Below, one piece after another: positions 8,369 to 18,485 of a DNA stretch of 64,000 bases. The first letter of the stretch is position 1; each line of letters opens with the position of its first letter. The notes under the pieces are model-generated. The model did no database searches, was not told where the DNA came from, and worked only from the letters and a program-made list of their open reading frames with translations. The position numbers and the translations under genes were made by a program. Location of the stretch: positions 62,001-126,000 of the forward strand of contig NZ_VHLG01000004.1 of assembly GCF_006516955.1 (NCBI RefSeq), written 5' to 3'. The DNA is from Martelella alba (GTDB taxonomy: Bacteria; Pseudomonadota; Alphaproteobacteria; Rhizobiales; Rhizobiaceae).

Positions 8369-9553
8369 ATGAAGAAATCCTGGCGTCCCCAGACCAAGCT
8401 CGTTCACGGCGGCAGCCTTCGCTCGCAGTTCGGCGAGATGTCCGAGGGCATCTTTCTGACCCAGGGCTTCCTCTACGACAATTCTGCCGCAGCGGAAGCA
8501 CGCTTCAAGGGTGAGGATGACGGCTTCATCTATGCCCGTTACGGCAGCCCCACCAATGACATGTTTGAAAAACGCATGTGTGCCGTGGAAGGTGCCGAAG
8601 AAGCCCGCGCCACCGCCTCCGGCATGGCCGCCGTCTCGGCAGCCCTTCTCTGCCAGCTCCAGGCAGGCGATCATATCGTTGCCGGCCGCGCCCTGTTTGG
8701 TTCCTGCCGCTGGGTGATCGAGACGCTGGCACCCAAATACGGCATCGAATTCACCCTGGTCGATGGCCGCGATCTGAAGAACTGGGAAGCGGCAATCCGC
8801 CCCAACACCAAGGTTTTCTTCCTTGAAAGCCCGACCAACCCGACGCTGGAAGTGGTCGATGTGGCAGGCGTTGCAGCACTCGCCCACTCGGTCGGCGCCC
8901 GCCTGGTGATCGACAATGTCTTTGCGACACCGCTTTTCCAGAAGCCGCTTGAACTGGGGGCAGACGTCGTCGTCTATTCGGCCACCAAGCATATTGACGG
9001 CCAGGGCCGCTGCCTCGGCGGCGTCGTCCTGTCGTCAAAGGACTGGATCGAAAATGTCTTTCAGGACTATTTCCGCCATACCGGCCCGGCGCTCTCGCCC
9101 TTCAATGCCTGGCTGCTGCTGAAGGGGCTTGAAACCTTTGCGCTGCGCGTGCGCCAGCAGACAGCCAGTGCTGCAAAAATCGCTGATTTTCTTGCGGCAA
9201 GCGACAAGGTTGCCCGGGTGATCTATCCCGGACGCGCCGACCATCCGCAGGCCGATATCATTGCAAAGCAGATGTCCGGCGGCTCAACCCTGATCGCCTT
9301 CGAACTGAAGGGCGGCAAGGAAGCAGCTTTCGCCCTGCAGGATGCGCTGGACGTCGTGTCGATCTCCAACAATCTTGGCGATGCCAAGAGCCTGATCACC
9401 CATCCGGCGACGACGACACACAAAAACCTCTCTGAAGAAGCCCGTGCCGAACTCGGTATTTCTGGCGGAACGATTCGTTTCTCGGCCGGTATTGAAGACA
9501 CGGATGACCTGCTTGAGGACTTCGCAGCTGCACTCTCGAAGGTCAAAGGCTGA
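8369..9553 (+). CDS. metZ: O-succinylhomoserine sulfhydrylase
   Basis: A 394-residue PLP enzyme of the Cys/Met metabolism family. It converts O-succinylhomoserine and sulfide to homocysteine in methionine synthesis. The PLP lysine lies in YSATKHIDGQGR (K207), with the ESPTNPTLEVVD and SGMAAVSAALL motifs in place. The ATG at 8369 follows GGAGA at about six bases; an in-frame TTG at 8357 lies inside the terminator T run and is rejected. The SAM-II riboswitch supports a methionine-pathway role rather than cystathionine metabolism. apaG follows in the same direction. Confidence 0.94.
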   Translation: MKKSWRPQTKLVHGGSLRSQFGEMSEGIFLTQGFLYDNSAAAEARFKGEDDGFIYARYGSPTNDMFEKRMCAVEGAEEARATASGMAAVSAALLCQLQAGDHIVAGRALFGSCRWVIETLAPKYGIEFTLVDGRDLKNWEAAIRPNTKVFFLESPTNPTLEVVDVAGVAALAHSVGARLVIDNVFATPLFQKPLELGADVVVYSATKHIDGQGRCLGGVVLSSKDWIENVFQDYFRHTGPALSPFNAWLLLKGLETFALRVRQQTASAAKIADFLAASDKVARVIYPGRADHPQADIIAKQMSGGSTLIAFELKGGKEAAFALQDALDVVSISNNLGDAKSLITHPATTTHKNLSEEARAELGISGGTIRFSAGIEDTDDLLEDFAAALSKVKG

Positions 9554-9559
9554 AAAACA

Positions 9560-9695
9560 CCCCCGCATTCTGCAATTTAGCCTTACCAGCATATTGCATT
9601 TAACGAATTGCCAGCTATTCTCGACAACACCGTTAAATAGTTACAATATAAGAACCACAACCAACGGGTAAGCGCTAACCATCAGAATGCGGGGG
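9560..9695 (+). promoter_or_regulatory. 13-base inverted repeat spanning the metZ-apaG gap and covering the apaG ribosome binding site
   Basis: CCCCCGCATTCTG (9560-9572) is perfectly complementary to CAGAATGCGGGGG (9683-9695), with about 110 bases between. The GGGGG of the right arm lies eight bases before the apaG ATG and is its only good Shine-Dalgarno candidate. In a metZ-apaG transcript, pairing would hide that site. Function is inferred. Confidence 0.6.
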
Positions 9696-9702
9696 CTTCT
9701 GA

Positions 9703-10098
9703 ATGCTTTTTTGTGCGCGAACACGCGATATCGAAGTGAAGGTAGAGCCGCTTTTCCAGACGGATCTCTCACGACCGCAGGACAATTGCTATGTCTGGTC
9801 CTGCTCGGTTGAAGTCATCAATCATGGCGATCGCCGCATCTGTATTGTTGCACGGCACTGGCATGCTGCCGATGAATTCGGTCTGGTTCGTGACTTTGGT
9901 GATAGCGCTACCGTGATCGGTCAGCCAGTACTCGATCCAGGTCAGCATTTTCAGTATCGCTCAGCCGGTCCGCTGAAAACGCCAAGCGGCGTCATGTTCG
10001 GCCATTGCCTGATGCAGATGGAAGATGGCGAACTGCTTGAGATTGCGCTGCCTGGCTGCTCGCTGGATTCGCCCTATGCCGGGCACAGAATGAACTGA
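9703..10098 (+). CDS. apaG: ApaG (Co2+/Mg2+ efflux-associated) domain protein
   Basis: A 131-residue ApaG-family protein with an immunoglobulin-like fold, of unresolved biochemical role; ApaG in enterobacteria is linked to cobalt resistance and Ap4A metabolism. Conserved pieces visible are TRDIEVKVEP, YVWSCSVEV, RHWHAADEFG, GQPVLDPGQHFQYRSAGPL, TPSGVMFGH and the C-terminal SLDSP. It is noticeably divergent from the usual rhizobial form, for example lacking the common ITDENG motif. The ATG lies just after the GGGGG of the inverted repeat. It follows metZ in the same direction. Confidence 0.85.
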   Translation: MLFCARTRDIEVKVEPLFQTDLSRPQDNCYVWSCSVEVINHGDRRICIVARHWHAADEFGLVRDFGDSATVIGQPVLDPGQHFQYRSAGPLKTPSGVMFGHCLMQMEDGELLEIALPGCSLDSPYAGHRMN

Positions 10099-10179
10099 AC
10101 TCTGGCTGACGTGAGCGTTTGCCTGGCAATCGTGATTTTCTGCAAAGAAAGGGCCTGTCTCGCAACCGCCCCCTCAGAC

Positions 10180-10377
10180 TGCGGACAAACCTGGTCCCCT
10201 TTTCTAGCGTCATGCCTGTGCTTGGTCCACAGGCATCCAGCCGACGCGCGTCCACGCGGCGAAAGACTCTGCCTAATCAAAGCCTTATGAAACTGGATCC
10301 CCGTGACGAGCACGGGGATGACGACGGAGGGAACGGCATTTCACCCCAAACAGGCAATTTGAATGACGTTGTCAGCA
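10180..10377. repeat. 198-bp MITE-like palindromic repeat, copy B
   Basis: It aligns along its whole length with copy A (6863-7060), in the same orientation. The termini are decayed (TGCGGACAAACC on the left, TTGTCAGCA on the right). The first stem reads ATGCCTGTG/CACAGGCAT (10212-10220 with 10228-10236), against ATATCTGTG/CACAGATAT in copy A, so two base pairs changed on both strands. The ATCCCCGTG/CACGGGGAT stem (10297-10319) is conserved. The element fills most of the gap between apaG and pntB; a 103-codon frame through it is not credible. Confidence 0.8.
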
Positions 10378-10442
10378 ATCCGGGGGCGGCCTTTCGACCG
10401 CCCTCGATTTCCGTATCCCGTCTGCCATGACGGCTGAATATC

Positions 10443-11840
10443 TCAGCCCATGGCCTTGACGATATCTTCCGTCATCTTCTTGGCATCGCCAAGCAGCATC
10501 ATCGTGCCGTCCTTGTAGAACAGCTCATTGTCGATACCGGCATAGCCGGAGCCGAGCGAACGCTTGACGAAGAGGCAGGTCTTGGCCTTGTCGACATCAA
10601 GGATCGGCATGCCGTAGATCGGCGAGGTCTTGTCATCGCGGGCGGCCGGATTGGTGACATCATTGGCACCGATCACATAGGCGACGTCGGCCTGGGCGAA
10701 TTCGGAGTTGATATCCTCAAGCTCGAACACCTCGTCATAGGGCACATTAGCCTCGGCCAGCAGCACATTCATATGGCCCGGCATACGGCCGGCAACCGGA
10801 TGAATGGCATATTTGACCTCGACGCCCTTTTCCTTCAACAGATCAGCCAGTTCACGCAGCGCGTGCTGCGCCTGGGCAACGGCCATGCCGTAACCGGGCA
10901 CGATGATGACCTTGGAAGCATTCTCCATCAGGAAAGCCGCATCGTCGGCTGAACCGAGCTTGACATTGCGATCGCCCTTGTCGGCAGCACCTGCCGCCGC
11001 CGCGTCCCCTCCGAAACCGCCAAGAATGACGGAGATAAAGGAGCGGTTCATGCCCTTGCACATGATGTAGGACAGGATCGCACCGGACGAGCCGACAAGT
11101 GCACCGGTGACGATCAGCGCCATATTGCCAAGCGTGAAGCCGATACCGGCAGCAGCCCAGCCCGAATAGGAGTTGAGCATCGAGACCACAACCGGCATGT
11201 CGGCGCCGCCGATCGGCACGATCAGCAGTATGCCGAGCACCAGAGCGAGGATAACGACCAGCCAGAAGAAGATCGGCGAGGCCGTTACCGTCAGCGCGAT
11301 GATGAAGATGACCAATAGCGCCAGCAGCACGATATTGATGGCATGACGCATGGGCAGCATGATCGGCTTGCCGGACATGCGCCCGTCAAGCTTGGCAAAG
11401 GCGATGATCGAACCGGTAAAGGTGATCGCACCGATGGCGGCACCGAGCGCCATTTCGATCAGCGCGCGAAGGTGAATATCCCCGGCAACGCCAATGCCGA
11501 AGCTTTCCGGTGCGTAGAGCGCAGCAGCCGCCACAAGCACGGCGGCAAGGCCGACCAGCGAGTGGAAACCGGCCACAAGCTGCGGCATCGCTGTCATGGC
11601 GATGGTACGGGCGATATAGGCACCAATCGAACCACCGATCACAAGCGCCAGCAGGATGAAGACCAGTGCGGTGAAAGAGGGCTGCGCCAGCCATAGCGTG
11701 GTGCCGATGGCAATGGCCATACCGACCATGCCGTAGACATTGCCCTTGCGGCTGGTCGATGGGTGGGACAGTCCCCGAAGCGCCATGATGAACAGGACAG
11801 CGGAGACGAGAAACAGCAAAGCTGCAAGATTAACGGACAT
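10443..11840 (-). CDS. pntB: NAD(P) transhydrogenase subunit beta
   Basis: A 465-residue inner-membrane protein. The first roughly 270 residues form multiple hydrophobic helices (proton channel, domain II). The C-terminal part is the soluble NADP(H)-binding domain III, with VIIVPGYGMAVAQAQHALREL, the HPVAGRMPGHMNVLLAEA stretch, and VIGANDVTNPAA. Together with the two alpha polypeptides it couples hydride transfer from NADH to NADP+ to proton re-entry. It is the last gene of pntA1-pntA2-pntB, starting 12 bases after pntA2. Confidence 0.95.
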   Translation of the reverse strand: MSVNLAALLFLVSAVLFIMALRGLSHPSTSRKGNVYGMVGMAIAIGTTLWLAQPSFTALVFILLALVIGGSIGAYIARTIAMTAMPQLVAGFHSLVGLAAVLVAAAALYAPESFGIGVAGDIHLRALIEMALGAAIGAITFTGSIIAFAKLDGRMSGKPIMLPMRHAINIVLLALLVIFIIALTVTASPIFFWLVVILALVLGILLIVPIGGADMPVVVSMLNSYSGWAAAGIGFTLGNMALIVTGALVGSSGAILSYIMCKGMNRSFISVILGGFGGDAAAAGAADKGDRNVKLGSADDAAFLMENASKVIIVPGYGMAVAQAQHALRELADLLKEKGVEVKYAIHPVAGRMPGHMNVLLAEANVPYDEVFELEDINSEFAQADVAYVIGANDVTNPAARDDKTSPIYGMPILDVDKAKTCLFVKRSLGSGYAGIDNELFYKDGTMMLLGDAKKMTEDIVKAMG

Positions 11841-11852
11841 TGCTCAAACGCC

Positions 11853-12266
11853 TCACTTGTCCTTCTTCTTGTACATGGCCAGCATGCGCTGGGTGACAAG
11901 AAAACCGCCGAAAATATTGATCGAAACGAGGATCAGCGCGACAAAGCCGAAGCCGGTCGCAAGGCCGCTCGCCGAAAGGCCGACGGCCAGAAGCGCGCCG
12001 ACAACAATGACGGAGGAAATGGCATTGGTGACAGCCATCAGCGGGGTGTGCAGCGCCGGCGTGACCGACCAGACAACATAATAGCCGACGAAGATCGCCA
12101 GAATGAAGATCGCGAACTGGAAGACGAAGGGATCAATCGTCCCTCCGCTTGCACCATGGGCGAGATTGGCGACCGCGCCGGAATCGAGATTGCCAAGCGC
12201 CTGGCGCGCCTGCTCAAGCGAATTCACCGCACTGTCGATGGCCGAATTGACATCAGAAACGGACAT
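11853..12266 (-). CDS. pntA2: NAD(P) transhydrogenase subunit alpha part 2 (membrane)
   Basis: A 137-residue protein with a helical N-terminus and three hydrophobic segments (for example [20 protein letters not shown] and a C-terminal pair). This is the membrane portion of PntA, which is a separate polypeptide in many alphaproteobacteria. Its start codon overlaps the pntA1 stop by one base (TAATG), so the two are translationally coupled. The conserved stretch [18 protein letters not shown] confirms the assignment. Confidence 0.94.
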   Translation of the reverse strand: MSVSDVNSAIDSAVNSLEQARQALGNLDSGAVANLAHGASGGTIDPFVFQFAIFILAIFVGYYVVWSVTPALHTPLMAVTNAISSVIVVGALLAVGLSASGLATGFGFVALILVSINIFGGFLVTQRMLAMYKKKDK

Positions 12267-13420
12267 TATGCATCTCCTTCAGCAGGGACTGCACCAAATT
12301 TTGGATGAACCACGGCGCCGCCATGGGTCAGAAGCGTGGCTGCGACCAGTTCATCATCCTGATTGATGGTCACTCCGCCGGTCTCCTTGTCGACCAGCGT
12401 CTGGAAAAAGGTGAGAAGGTTCTTGGCGTAGAGCAGGGTTGCACTGGCGGCGATCCGGCCCGGCAGATTGACATAACCGACGACTGAAACGCCTTCGACA
12501 TTGGCAATGCCACCGGCTTCAGCACCTTCAACATTGCCGCCACGTTCGACCGCAAGGTCAACGGCGACGGAGCCGAGGCGCATGGAAGCAAGCATGGACC
12601 GCGAGACGAGCCGGGGTGCCGGGCGTCCCGGGATCAGCGCCGTTGTGATGACGATGTCCTGCTTGGCAATGTGGGATGCGACCAGTTCGGCCTGCTTGGC
12701 CTGGTAGGCCGCAGACATTTCCTTGGCATAACCGCCAGCGGTTTCCGCTGCCTTGAACTCATCATCTTCGACAGCGATGAATTTCGCACCGAGCGAAGCC
12801 ACCTGTTCCTTGGCTGCCGGGCGCACATCGGTTGCCGAGACGACGGCGCCGAGACGACGTGCCGTCGCAATGGCCTGCAACCCGGCAACACCTGCCCCCA
12901 TGACAAAGACACGGGCAGCCGGCACGGTGCCCGCAGCCGTCATCATCATCGGCATGGCACGATCATAAACGGATGCCGCCTCAATCACGGCCTGATAACC
13001 GGCGAGATTTGCCTGGGAAGACAGAACGTCCATCGACTGGGCGCGCGTGATGCGCGGCATCAGCTCCATGGCAAAGCTGGAGAGCCCCTGTGTCGCCATC
13101 GCGGCAAGCGCCTCTTCCTGGCCATAGGGATCCATCATCGCAAAGACTGCGGCACCGGACATATAGGAGGCAAATTCATCCGCCTCCGGCCGGCGGACCC
13201 TGAAGACAACATCCGCCGAGGATACCGCTTCCGGCCCGGCGATTGTCGCACCGGCGGCCTCAAAATCGGCGTCACTGATCTGCGAAGCCAGCCCCGCACC
13301 CGTCTCGATCACGACGGAAAAGCCGAGACCACTCAGTTTCTTGACTGTGTCGGGTGAGGCAGCGACGCGGGTTTCCGCAAGCGCCCTCTCCTTCGGCACA
13401 AAAATTGTTTTGCTCACCAT
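12266..13420 (-). CDS. pntA1: NAD(P) transhydrogenase subunit alpha part 1 (NAD-binding)
   Basis: A 384-residue soluble domain I, related to alanine dehydrogenase. It binds NAD(H): the Rossmann motif is [20 protein letters not shown], followed by [21 protein letters not shown]. The [20 protein letters not shown] stretch is typical of the family. First gene of the pnt operon; the small COX IV-like gene lies about 100 bases upstream in the same direction. Confidence 0.95.
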   Translation of the reverse strand: MVSKTIFVPKERALAETRVAASPDTVKKLSGLGFSVVIETGAGLASQISDADFEAAGATIAGPEAVSSADVVFRVRRPEADEFASYMSGAAVFAMMDPYGQEEALAAMATQGLSSFAMELMPRITRAQSMDVLSSQANLAGYQAVIEAASVYDRAMPMMMTAAGTVPAARVFVMGAGVAGLQAIATARRLGAVVSATDVRPAAKEQVASLGAKFIAVEDDEFKAAETAGGYAKEMSAAYQAKQAELVASHIAKQDIVITTALIPGRPAPRLVSRSMLASMRLGSVAVDLAVERGGNVEGAEAGGIANVEGVSVVGYVNLPGRIAASATLLYAKNLLTFFQTLVDKETGGVTINQDDELVAATLLTHGGAVVHPKFGAVPAEGDA

Positions 13421-13521
13421 CTACTCCCAAAGCCAGGGTGAAACGCTTGTCGCCGGGACGTGCCCGCCCCGACGCTGCACACCAGTCAAAACCTGATGTG
13501 ACAGACCGGCAGAAAGACCGG

Positions 13522-13746
13522 TTAGCGAAAACTATAAAGGCCGATTGCGCTGGCGAATATGAAAAGGATCAAACCGCCAAGAAAACCGAACGGGCCGATC
13601 AGGCCCGCCGCCATGCCGAGAAGCAGTGCAATCACCAGCACTGTCAGAACCCGCGTCCCGCGCAGGAACATCCGGTAGGTTCGTTCATGTTCGGCAAAAT
13701 CATCGTGTTGTGCCACTGCGGCATCATTCATGTCAGCATGCTGCAT
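13522..13746 (-). CDS. Small aa3-type cytochrome oxidase subunit IV-like membrane protein
   Basis: A 74-residue protein with a soluble N-terminus (HDDFAEHERTYRMF) and two hydrophobic segments. This layout fits the bacterial aa3-type COX subunit IV family (Pfam COX4_pro_2), usually found next to pntA in Rhizobiales. The ATG at 13746 follows GGTGGAGG at six bases and is preferred over the in-frame GTG at 13758. No oxidase catalytic genes are nearby, so its link to the oxidase is from family knowledge only. Confidence 0.75.
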   Translation of the reverse strand: MQHADMNDAAVAQHDDFAEHERTYRMFLRGTRVLTVLVIALLLGMAAGLIGPFGFLGGLILFIFASAIGLYSFR

Positions 13747-14162
13747 CAAGTCCTCCACCCATGCATTGCCTTCATCCTGGCGGACCGGTTCTCCCTTTGA
13801 TCCTTCGCGAAACTACCATAACCGCCAGTGCCCCAACAACAACAGGTTTAGCCGCGCGATGACGACGCCAAACATCCATGTCTGATGGACTAAAATGGAA
13901 AAATGCTGAAAAACCCGTTTTCGCGGCCGCTTCGCACCATATTTGTTGCCTTTTTGCCCTTGCAGAGCGCCTGCCGATGGCGCTATCAGCAGCTCCGACA
14001 ATTTGATTAAGTGAAGGTCGACGCAATAAATGATCGTCCTCCGGCATGTTCGCATACCGAAAACTTCACGAAAATCGTATCTTTCCGGCCGTATAGTACC
14101 AAAGGCATGTTGCGCGGCCTTGACAACTTCCGTTAAGGAGGTCGGACGGTTTGGAGGACCCC
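13747..14162. other. Divergent intergenic region before the TRAP permease genes
   Basis: About 415 bases with no supported gene; short frames here have no family features and no ribosome binding sites. It must contain the promoters of the COX IV-like gene and of dctQM. TATAGT near 14093 is a possible -10 box but lacks a good -35. Confidence 0.4.
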
Positions 14163-14738
14163 ATGGAATTACTGTTGAAGCTCAGCCGGTTGATCGACCG
14201 GGTCAATGAGTTCATTGGCAAATCGGTCTCCTGGCTGCTGCTGGCTGCCATTTTGATCAGCGCAGGCAATGCGATCAGCCGAAAGCTTTTCAGCCTGTCG
14301 TCAAACGCCTGGCTTGAGGTGCAATGGTATCTTTATGGTGCCGTTTTCATGCTGGCGGCGGCCTATGCGCTGTTGAAAAACGAGCATATCCGCATCGATA
14401 TCCTGTCCAGCAACTGGTCGAAGCGGACCCGTGACTGGATCGACCTGATCCTGCACATCTTCTTCCTCGTGCCATTCGCCGCGATGATGGTCTATCTCTC
14501 CTGGCCCTGGTTCCTGCGCTCGTTTCTGACGGGCGAAATGTCGACCAATGCCGGCGGGCTGCATCTGTGGCCGGCAAAATTCTTCATCCTGTTCGGGTTC
14601 TTCCTGCTGCTATTGCAGGCCTTTTCAGAAATCATCAAGCGTATTGCCGTGATTTCGGGCCGTCTGCAGGAGCGCGATACGCTCTACTCCGATAACAGCC
14701 ACGCCATGCCCCTTAAGACAGCGGACGACGAAGCATGA
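14163..14738 (+). CDS. TRAP transporter small permease (DctQ/TakQ-like)
   Basis: A 191-residue membrane protein with four predicted helices, the DctQ layout. The second helix is followed by the typical LKNEHIRIDIL motif. It pairs with the large permease to import a dicarboxylate or 2-oxo acid using the sodium or proton gradient. The ATG at 14163 follows GGAGG at five bases and is chosen over the in-frame TTG at 14151, which lies within that site. Its stop overlaps the dctM start (ATGA). Confidence 0.92.
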   Translation: MELLLKLSRLIDRVNEFIGKSVSWLLLAAILISAGNAISRKLFSLSSNAWLEVQWYLYGAVFMLAAAYALLKNEHIRIDILSSNWSKRTRDWIDLILHIFFLVPFAAMMVYLSWPWFLRSFLTGEMSTNAGGLHLWPAKFFILFGFFLLLLQAFSEIIKRIAVISGRLQERDTLYSDNSHAMPLKTADDEA

Positions 14739-16507
14739 TCGATCTCATCGCCCATAATCTTGCGCCCATCATGTTCGCTTCCGTGATGGGTATGTTGCTT
14801 CTCGGCTATCCGGTTGCCTTCACACTTGCCGCTGGCGGTTTGATCTTCTTTGTCTTTGGCGTCGAGCTTTCATCCTATTCGCCGCAGATCCACCTGTTCT
14901 GGCCGCTTTTGCAGTCACATCCGGACCGTTTCTTCGGCGGCATCATGTCGAATGAAACGCTGCTGGCGGTGCCTTTCTTCACCTTCATGGGCATTATTCT
15001 TGAACGCTCGCGCATGGCCGAGGATCTGCTGGACACGATCGGGCAGCTGTTCGGACCGGTGCGTGGCGGCATCGCCTATGCCGTCGTGCTGGTCGGTGCG
15101 CTTCTGGGCGCCACCACCGGCGTCGTTGCCGCATCCGTCATGGCCATGGGGCTGATCTCCCTGCCGGTGATGCTGCGCTATAATTACAGCCGCCCCTTCG
15201 CCACCGGCACCATCGCCGCCTCCGGTACGCTGGCGCAGATCGTCCCGCCGTCACTTGTTCTGATCGTCATGGCCGACCAGCTCGGCCGGTCCGTCGGAGA
15301 CATGTATGTCGGCGCGCTCTACCCCTCGCTGATGATTATCGCGGCCTACTGTCTTTATGTCTTCATCGTGTCGATGGTCAGCCCGAAATCTGCGCCTGCC
15401 ATGCCGGCTGAGGCCCGCACGCTCGGCAATGGTATCACCTCGCTTTTCGTGATGATCGCACTCGCCGTTGCCCTTTATTTCCTCGGCTATCATGTGCTAT
15501 TTACGGCAGCTAATGACGCCTGGCGTCTGGTGGCGGCTTTGTGCTTTGCGGTGGTTGTGGTCTATCTGATCGCGATTGCCAATGAGCGGATGAAGCTCAA
15601 CATCCTGTCGAAGCTTTCGCAGCAGGTCATCATCGTTCTGGTGCCGCCGCTGGCGCTGATCTTCCTCGTCCTCGGCACCATCTTTCTCGGGATCGCAACC
15701 CCGACCGAAGGCGGCGCCATGGGCGCTTCCGGCGCACTGATTCTGGCGCTGGCCAAACGCAGGCTGGATATCAAATCGCTGAAGCAGGCACTTGATTCCA
15801 CCACCAAGCTCTCCGCCTTCGTCATGATGATCCTTATGGGCGCGCGCGTCTTCAGTCTCACCTTCTACGGTATTAACGGCAATGTCTGGATCGAGGACCT
15901 GCTGACCGGCCTGCCCGGTGGCGAATATGGCTTCCTGATCGTGGTAACGATCATCGTCTTCATATTGGGATGCTTCCTGGATTTCTTCGAAATCGCCTTC
16001 ATCATGGTGCCGCTGCTGGTTCAGCCCGCCCAGGCTCTGGGCATCGATCTGATCTGGTTCGGCATCATTCTCGGCATCAACCTGCAGACATCCTTCCTGA
16101 CGCCGCCCTTCGGCTTCTCGCTCTTCTATCTCCGCTCGGTCACCCCGGCCGGCGAATGGGTCGACAAGGCGACAGGTGCCAAGATGAAAGGCGTGCCGAC
16201 CATGTCGATCTACAAGGGCATTATCCCCTTTATCGCCATTCAGGCCATGGCAATCGTTGCGGTCATTTCCTTCCCGCAGCTTGTCACCCACTACAAGGAC
16301 GAAGCGCCGACGGTGGATCCGGCCTCCGTCACCATTACCGTGCCTGGCTTCGGCCTTGGCGACAGCGGCGGCCTTGCTCCGCTTGATGGCGATGCCAGTG
16401 GCAATGACCCCTTCGGCCTGCCGCCGCTTGGCGGAGACCTGGGTGCACCACCGGCGCCGGCACCGGCGCAAAGCGAGGATCTCTCGCAACCGCCCGCCTT
16501 CAACTGA
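14735..16507 (+). CDS. TRAP transporter large permease (DctM/TakM-like) with Gly/Pro-rich C-terminal tail
   Basis: A 590-residue protein with many membrane segments, longer than the roughly 430 residues of classical DctM. Conserved DctM stretches include GLISLPVMLRYNYS, ASGTLAQIVPPSLVLI, LGIATPTEGGAMGASGAL and GINLQTSFLTPPFGFSLFYL. The extra length lies in a mid-protein helical insertion, typical of the 2-oxo acid and sialic acid-type large forms, and in a tail of about 50 residues rich in Gly, Pro, Ala and Asp. It is coupled by a 4-base overlap to the small permease. The binding protein gene is convergent at 17083-18201. Confidence 0.92.
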   Translation: MIDLIAHNLAPIMFASVMGMLLLGYPVAFTLAAGGLIFFVFGVELSSYSPQIHLFWPLLQSHPDRFFGGIMSNETLLAVPFFTFMGIILERSRMAEDLLDTIGQLFGPVRGGIAYAVVLVGALLGATTGVVAASVMAMGLISLPVMLRYNYSRPFATGTIAASGTLAQIVPPSLVLIVMADQLGRSVGDMYVGALYPSLMIIAAYCLYVFIVSMVSPKSAPAMPAEARTLGNGITSLFVMIALAVALYFLGYHVLFTAANDAWRLVAALCFAVVVVYLIAIANERMKLNILSKLSQQVIIVLVPPLALIFLVLGTIFLGIATPTEGGAMGASGALILALAKRRLDIKSLKQALDSTTKLSAFVMMILMGARVFSLTFYGINGNVWIEDLLTGLPGGEYGFLIVVTIIVFILGCFLDFFEIAFIMVPLLVQPAQALGIDLIWFGIILGINLQTSFLTPPFGFSLFYLRSVTPAGEWVDKATGAKMKGVPTMSIYKGIIPFIAIQAMAIVAVISFPQLVTHYKDEAPTVDPASVTITVPGFGLGDSGGLAPLDGDASGNDPFGLPPLGGDLGAPPAPAPAQSEDLSQPPAFN

Positions 16508-16522
16508 TCATCACTTCCCGAG

Positions 16523-16555
16523 AATGGCCGCGTTCACCACGCGGCCATTTTTCTT
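16523..16555 (+). terminator. Intrinsic terminator after the TRAP permease operon
   Basis: A perfect 10-bp stem, AATGGCCGCG (16523-16532) with CGCGGCCATT (16540-16549), with a 7-base loop and trailing T-rich sequence, lies 15 bases after the dctM stop. Confidence 0.9.
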
Positions 16556-16643
16556 GCATGTGTGTTGAAGATCGTCCGATGATGACCCGAGCCGTTCGGG
16601 CGGGGGTGGAGCCCGGCCAGCGGTGGATCATGAGGAGGATTTT

Positions 16644-17009
16644 ATGCGATTTCTGGCGATCATAGCCGCGGCGCTGCCGCTCCTGGCAACACCTGCTGTA
16701 TCCGGCGATTTTTTCTGTCCCTCCAATACAAACGGCTATTGCGCCGCGCCGGGCTCACGCGTCTGCGGGCCGGACACGCAATGCGTGGATAAAGACGCCC
16801 AGTGCTTCGCCGCCAATACCTGCGACATTCGCGGCTTTGTCTGCAAATCGGACATGATCGAGGTGATTGACGCCTATAATGCGCTTCAGGGCGATCACGA
16901 TGCGCTGACAGCGCGCTACAATCTGCTGGCCCGCAAGAACAATGATCTGCGCGACTGTGTCAACCGTGCAGGCTCCGCGCTTGAGGCCAGGGCCTGCCTC
17001 AGTTTCTGA
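16644..17009 (+). CDS. Small secreted cysteine-rich protein of unknown function
   Basis: A 121-residue protein with a clear signal peptide (MRFLAIIAAALPLLATPAVSG). Nine cysteines follow; seven lie in the first half in short spacings (FFC, GYC, RVC, TQC, AQC, NTC, FVC), suggesting a disulfide-bonded or metal-binding exported domain. A charged helix and two last cysteines close the chain. The ATG is preceded by AGGAGG. I do not recognise a family. It sits between the TRAP permease operon and the convergent binding-protein gene, with terminators on both sides, so it is a separate transcription unit. Confidence 0.78.
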   Translation: MRFLAIIAAALPLLATPAVSGDFFCPSNTNGYCAAPGSRVCGPDTQCVDKDAQCFAANTCDIRGFVCKSDMIEVIDAYNALQGDHDALTARYNLLARKNNDLRDCVNRAGSALEARACLSF

Positions 17010-17019
17010 GGGAATGTCA

Positions 17020-17051
17020 AAGGCCCCGCCGGTCGGAACCGGCGGGGCCTT
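17020..17051. terminator. Strong bidirectional terminator
   Basis: A perfect 14-bp stem (17020-17033 with 17038-17051) with a 4-base loop and A/T edges lies between the convergent Cys-rich and TRAP binding-protein genes. It should serve both strands. Confidence 0.9.
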
Positions 17052-17082
17052 CTGCATTTTCAACCAGGGATGTTGATATGCG

Positions 17083-18279
<1,197 letters not shown>

Positions 18280-18485
18280 TCAAGCACGCGCCAGGGTCGA
18301 AAACCCTCTTTTGCGTCGCAAAATAGCAAAGCTTAAACCAAGGTATAATGAGCAAATGTCATTTTTTACGGGCGCCAGCCTTACGAAGCGCAATTTGGAG
18401 CCGCAACAGGCCGATTGACAGCAGTGCAGCTTCGCGCCAATTTCGCCAGCGCAAATCCCTGTCCCAAGCCTCGAGTCCAACATAT

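Noticed and set aside
8186-8992. Upstream extension of the dcd frame
   Set aside because: It runs antisense through the riboswitch and metZ. The deaminase start with a ribosome site is at 8185.
10119-10430. A 103-codon frame through repeat copy B
   Set aside because: It is translation of the palindromic element and has no ribosome site or homology.
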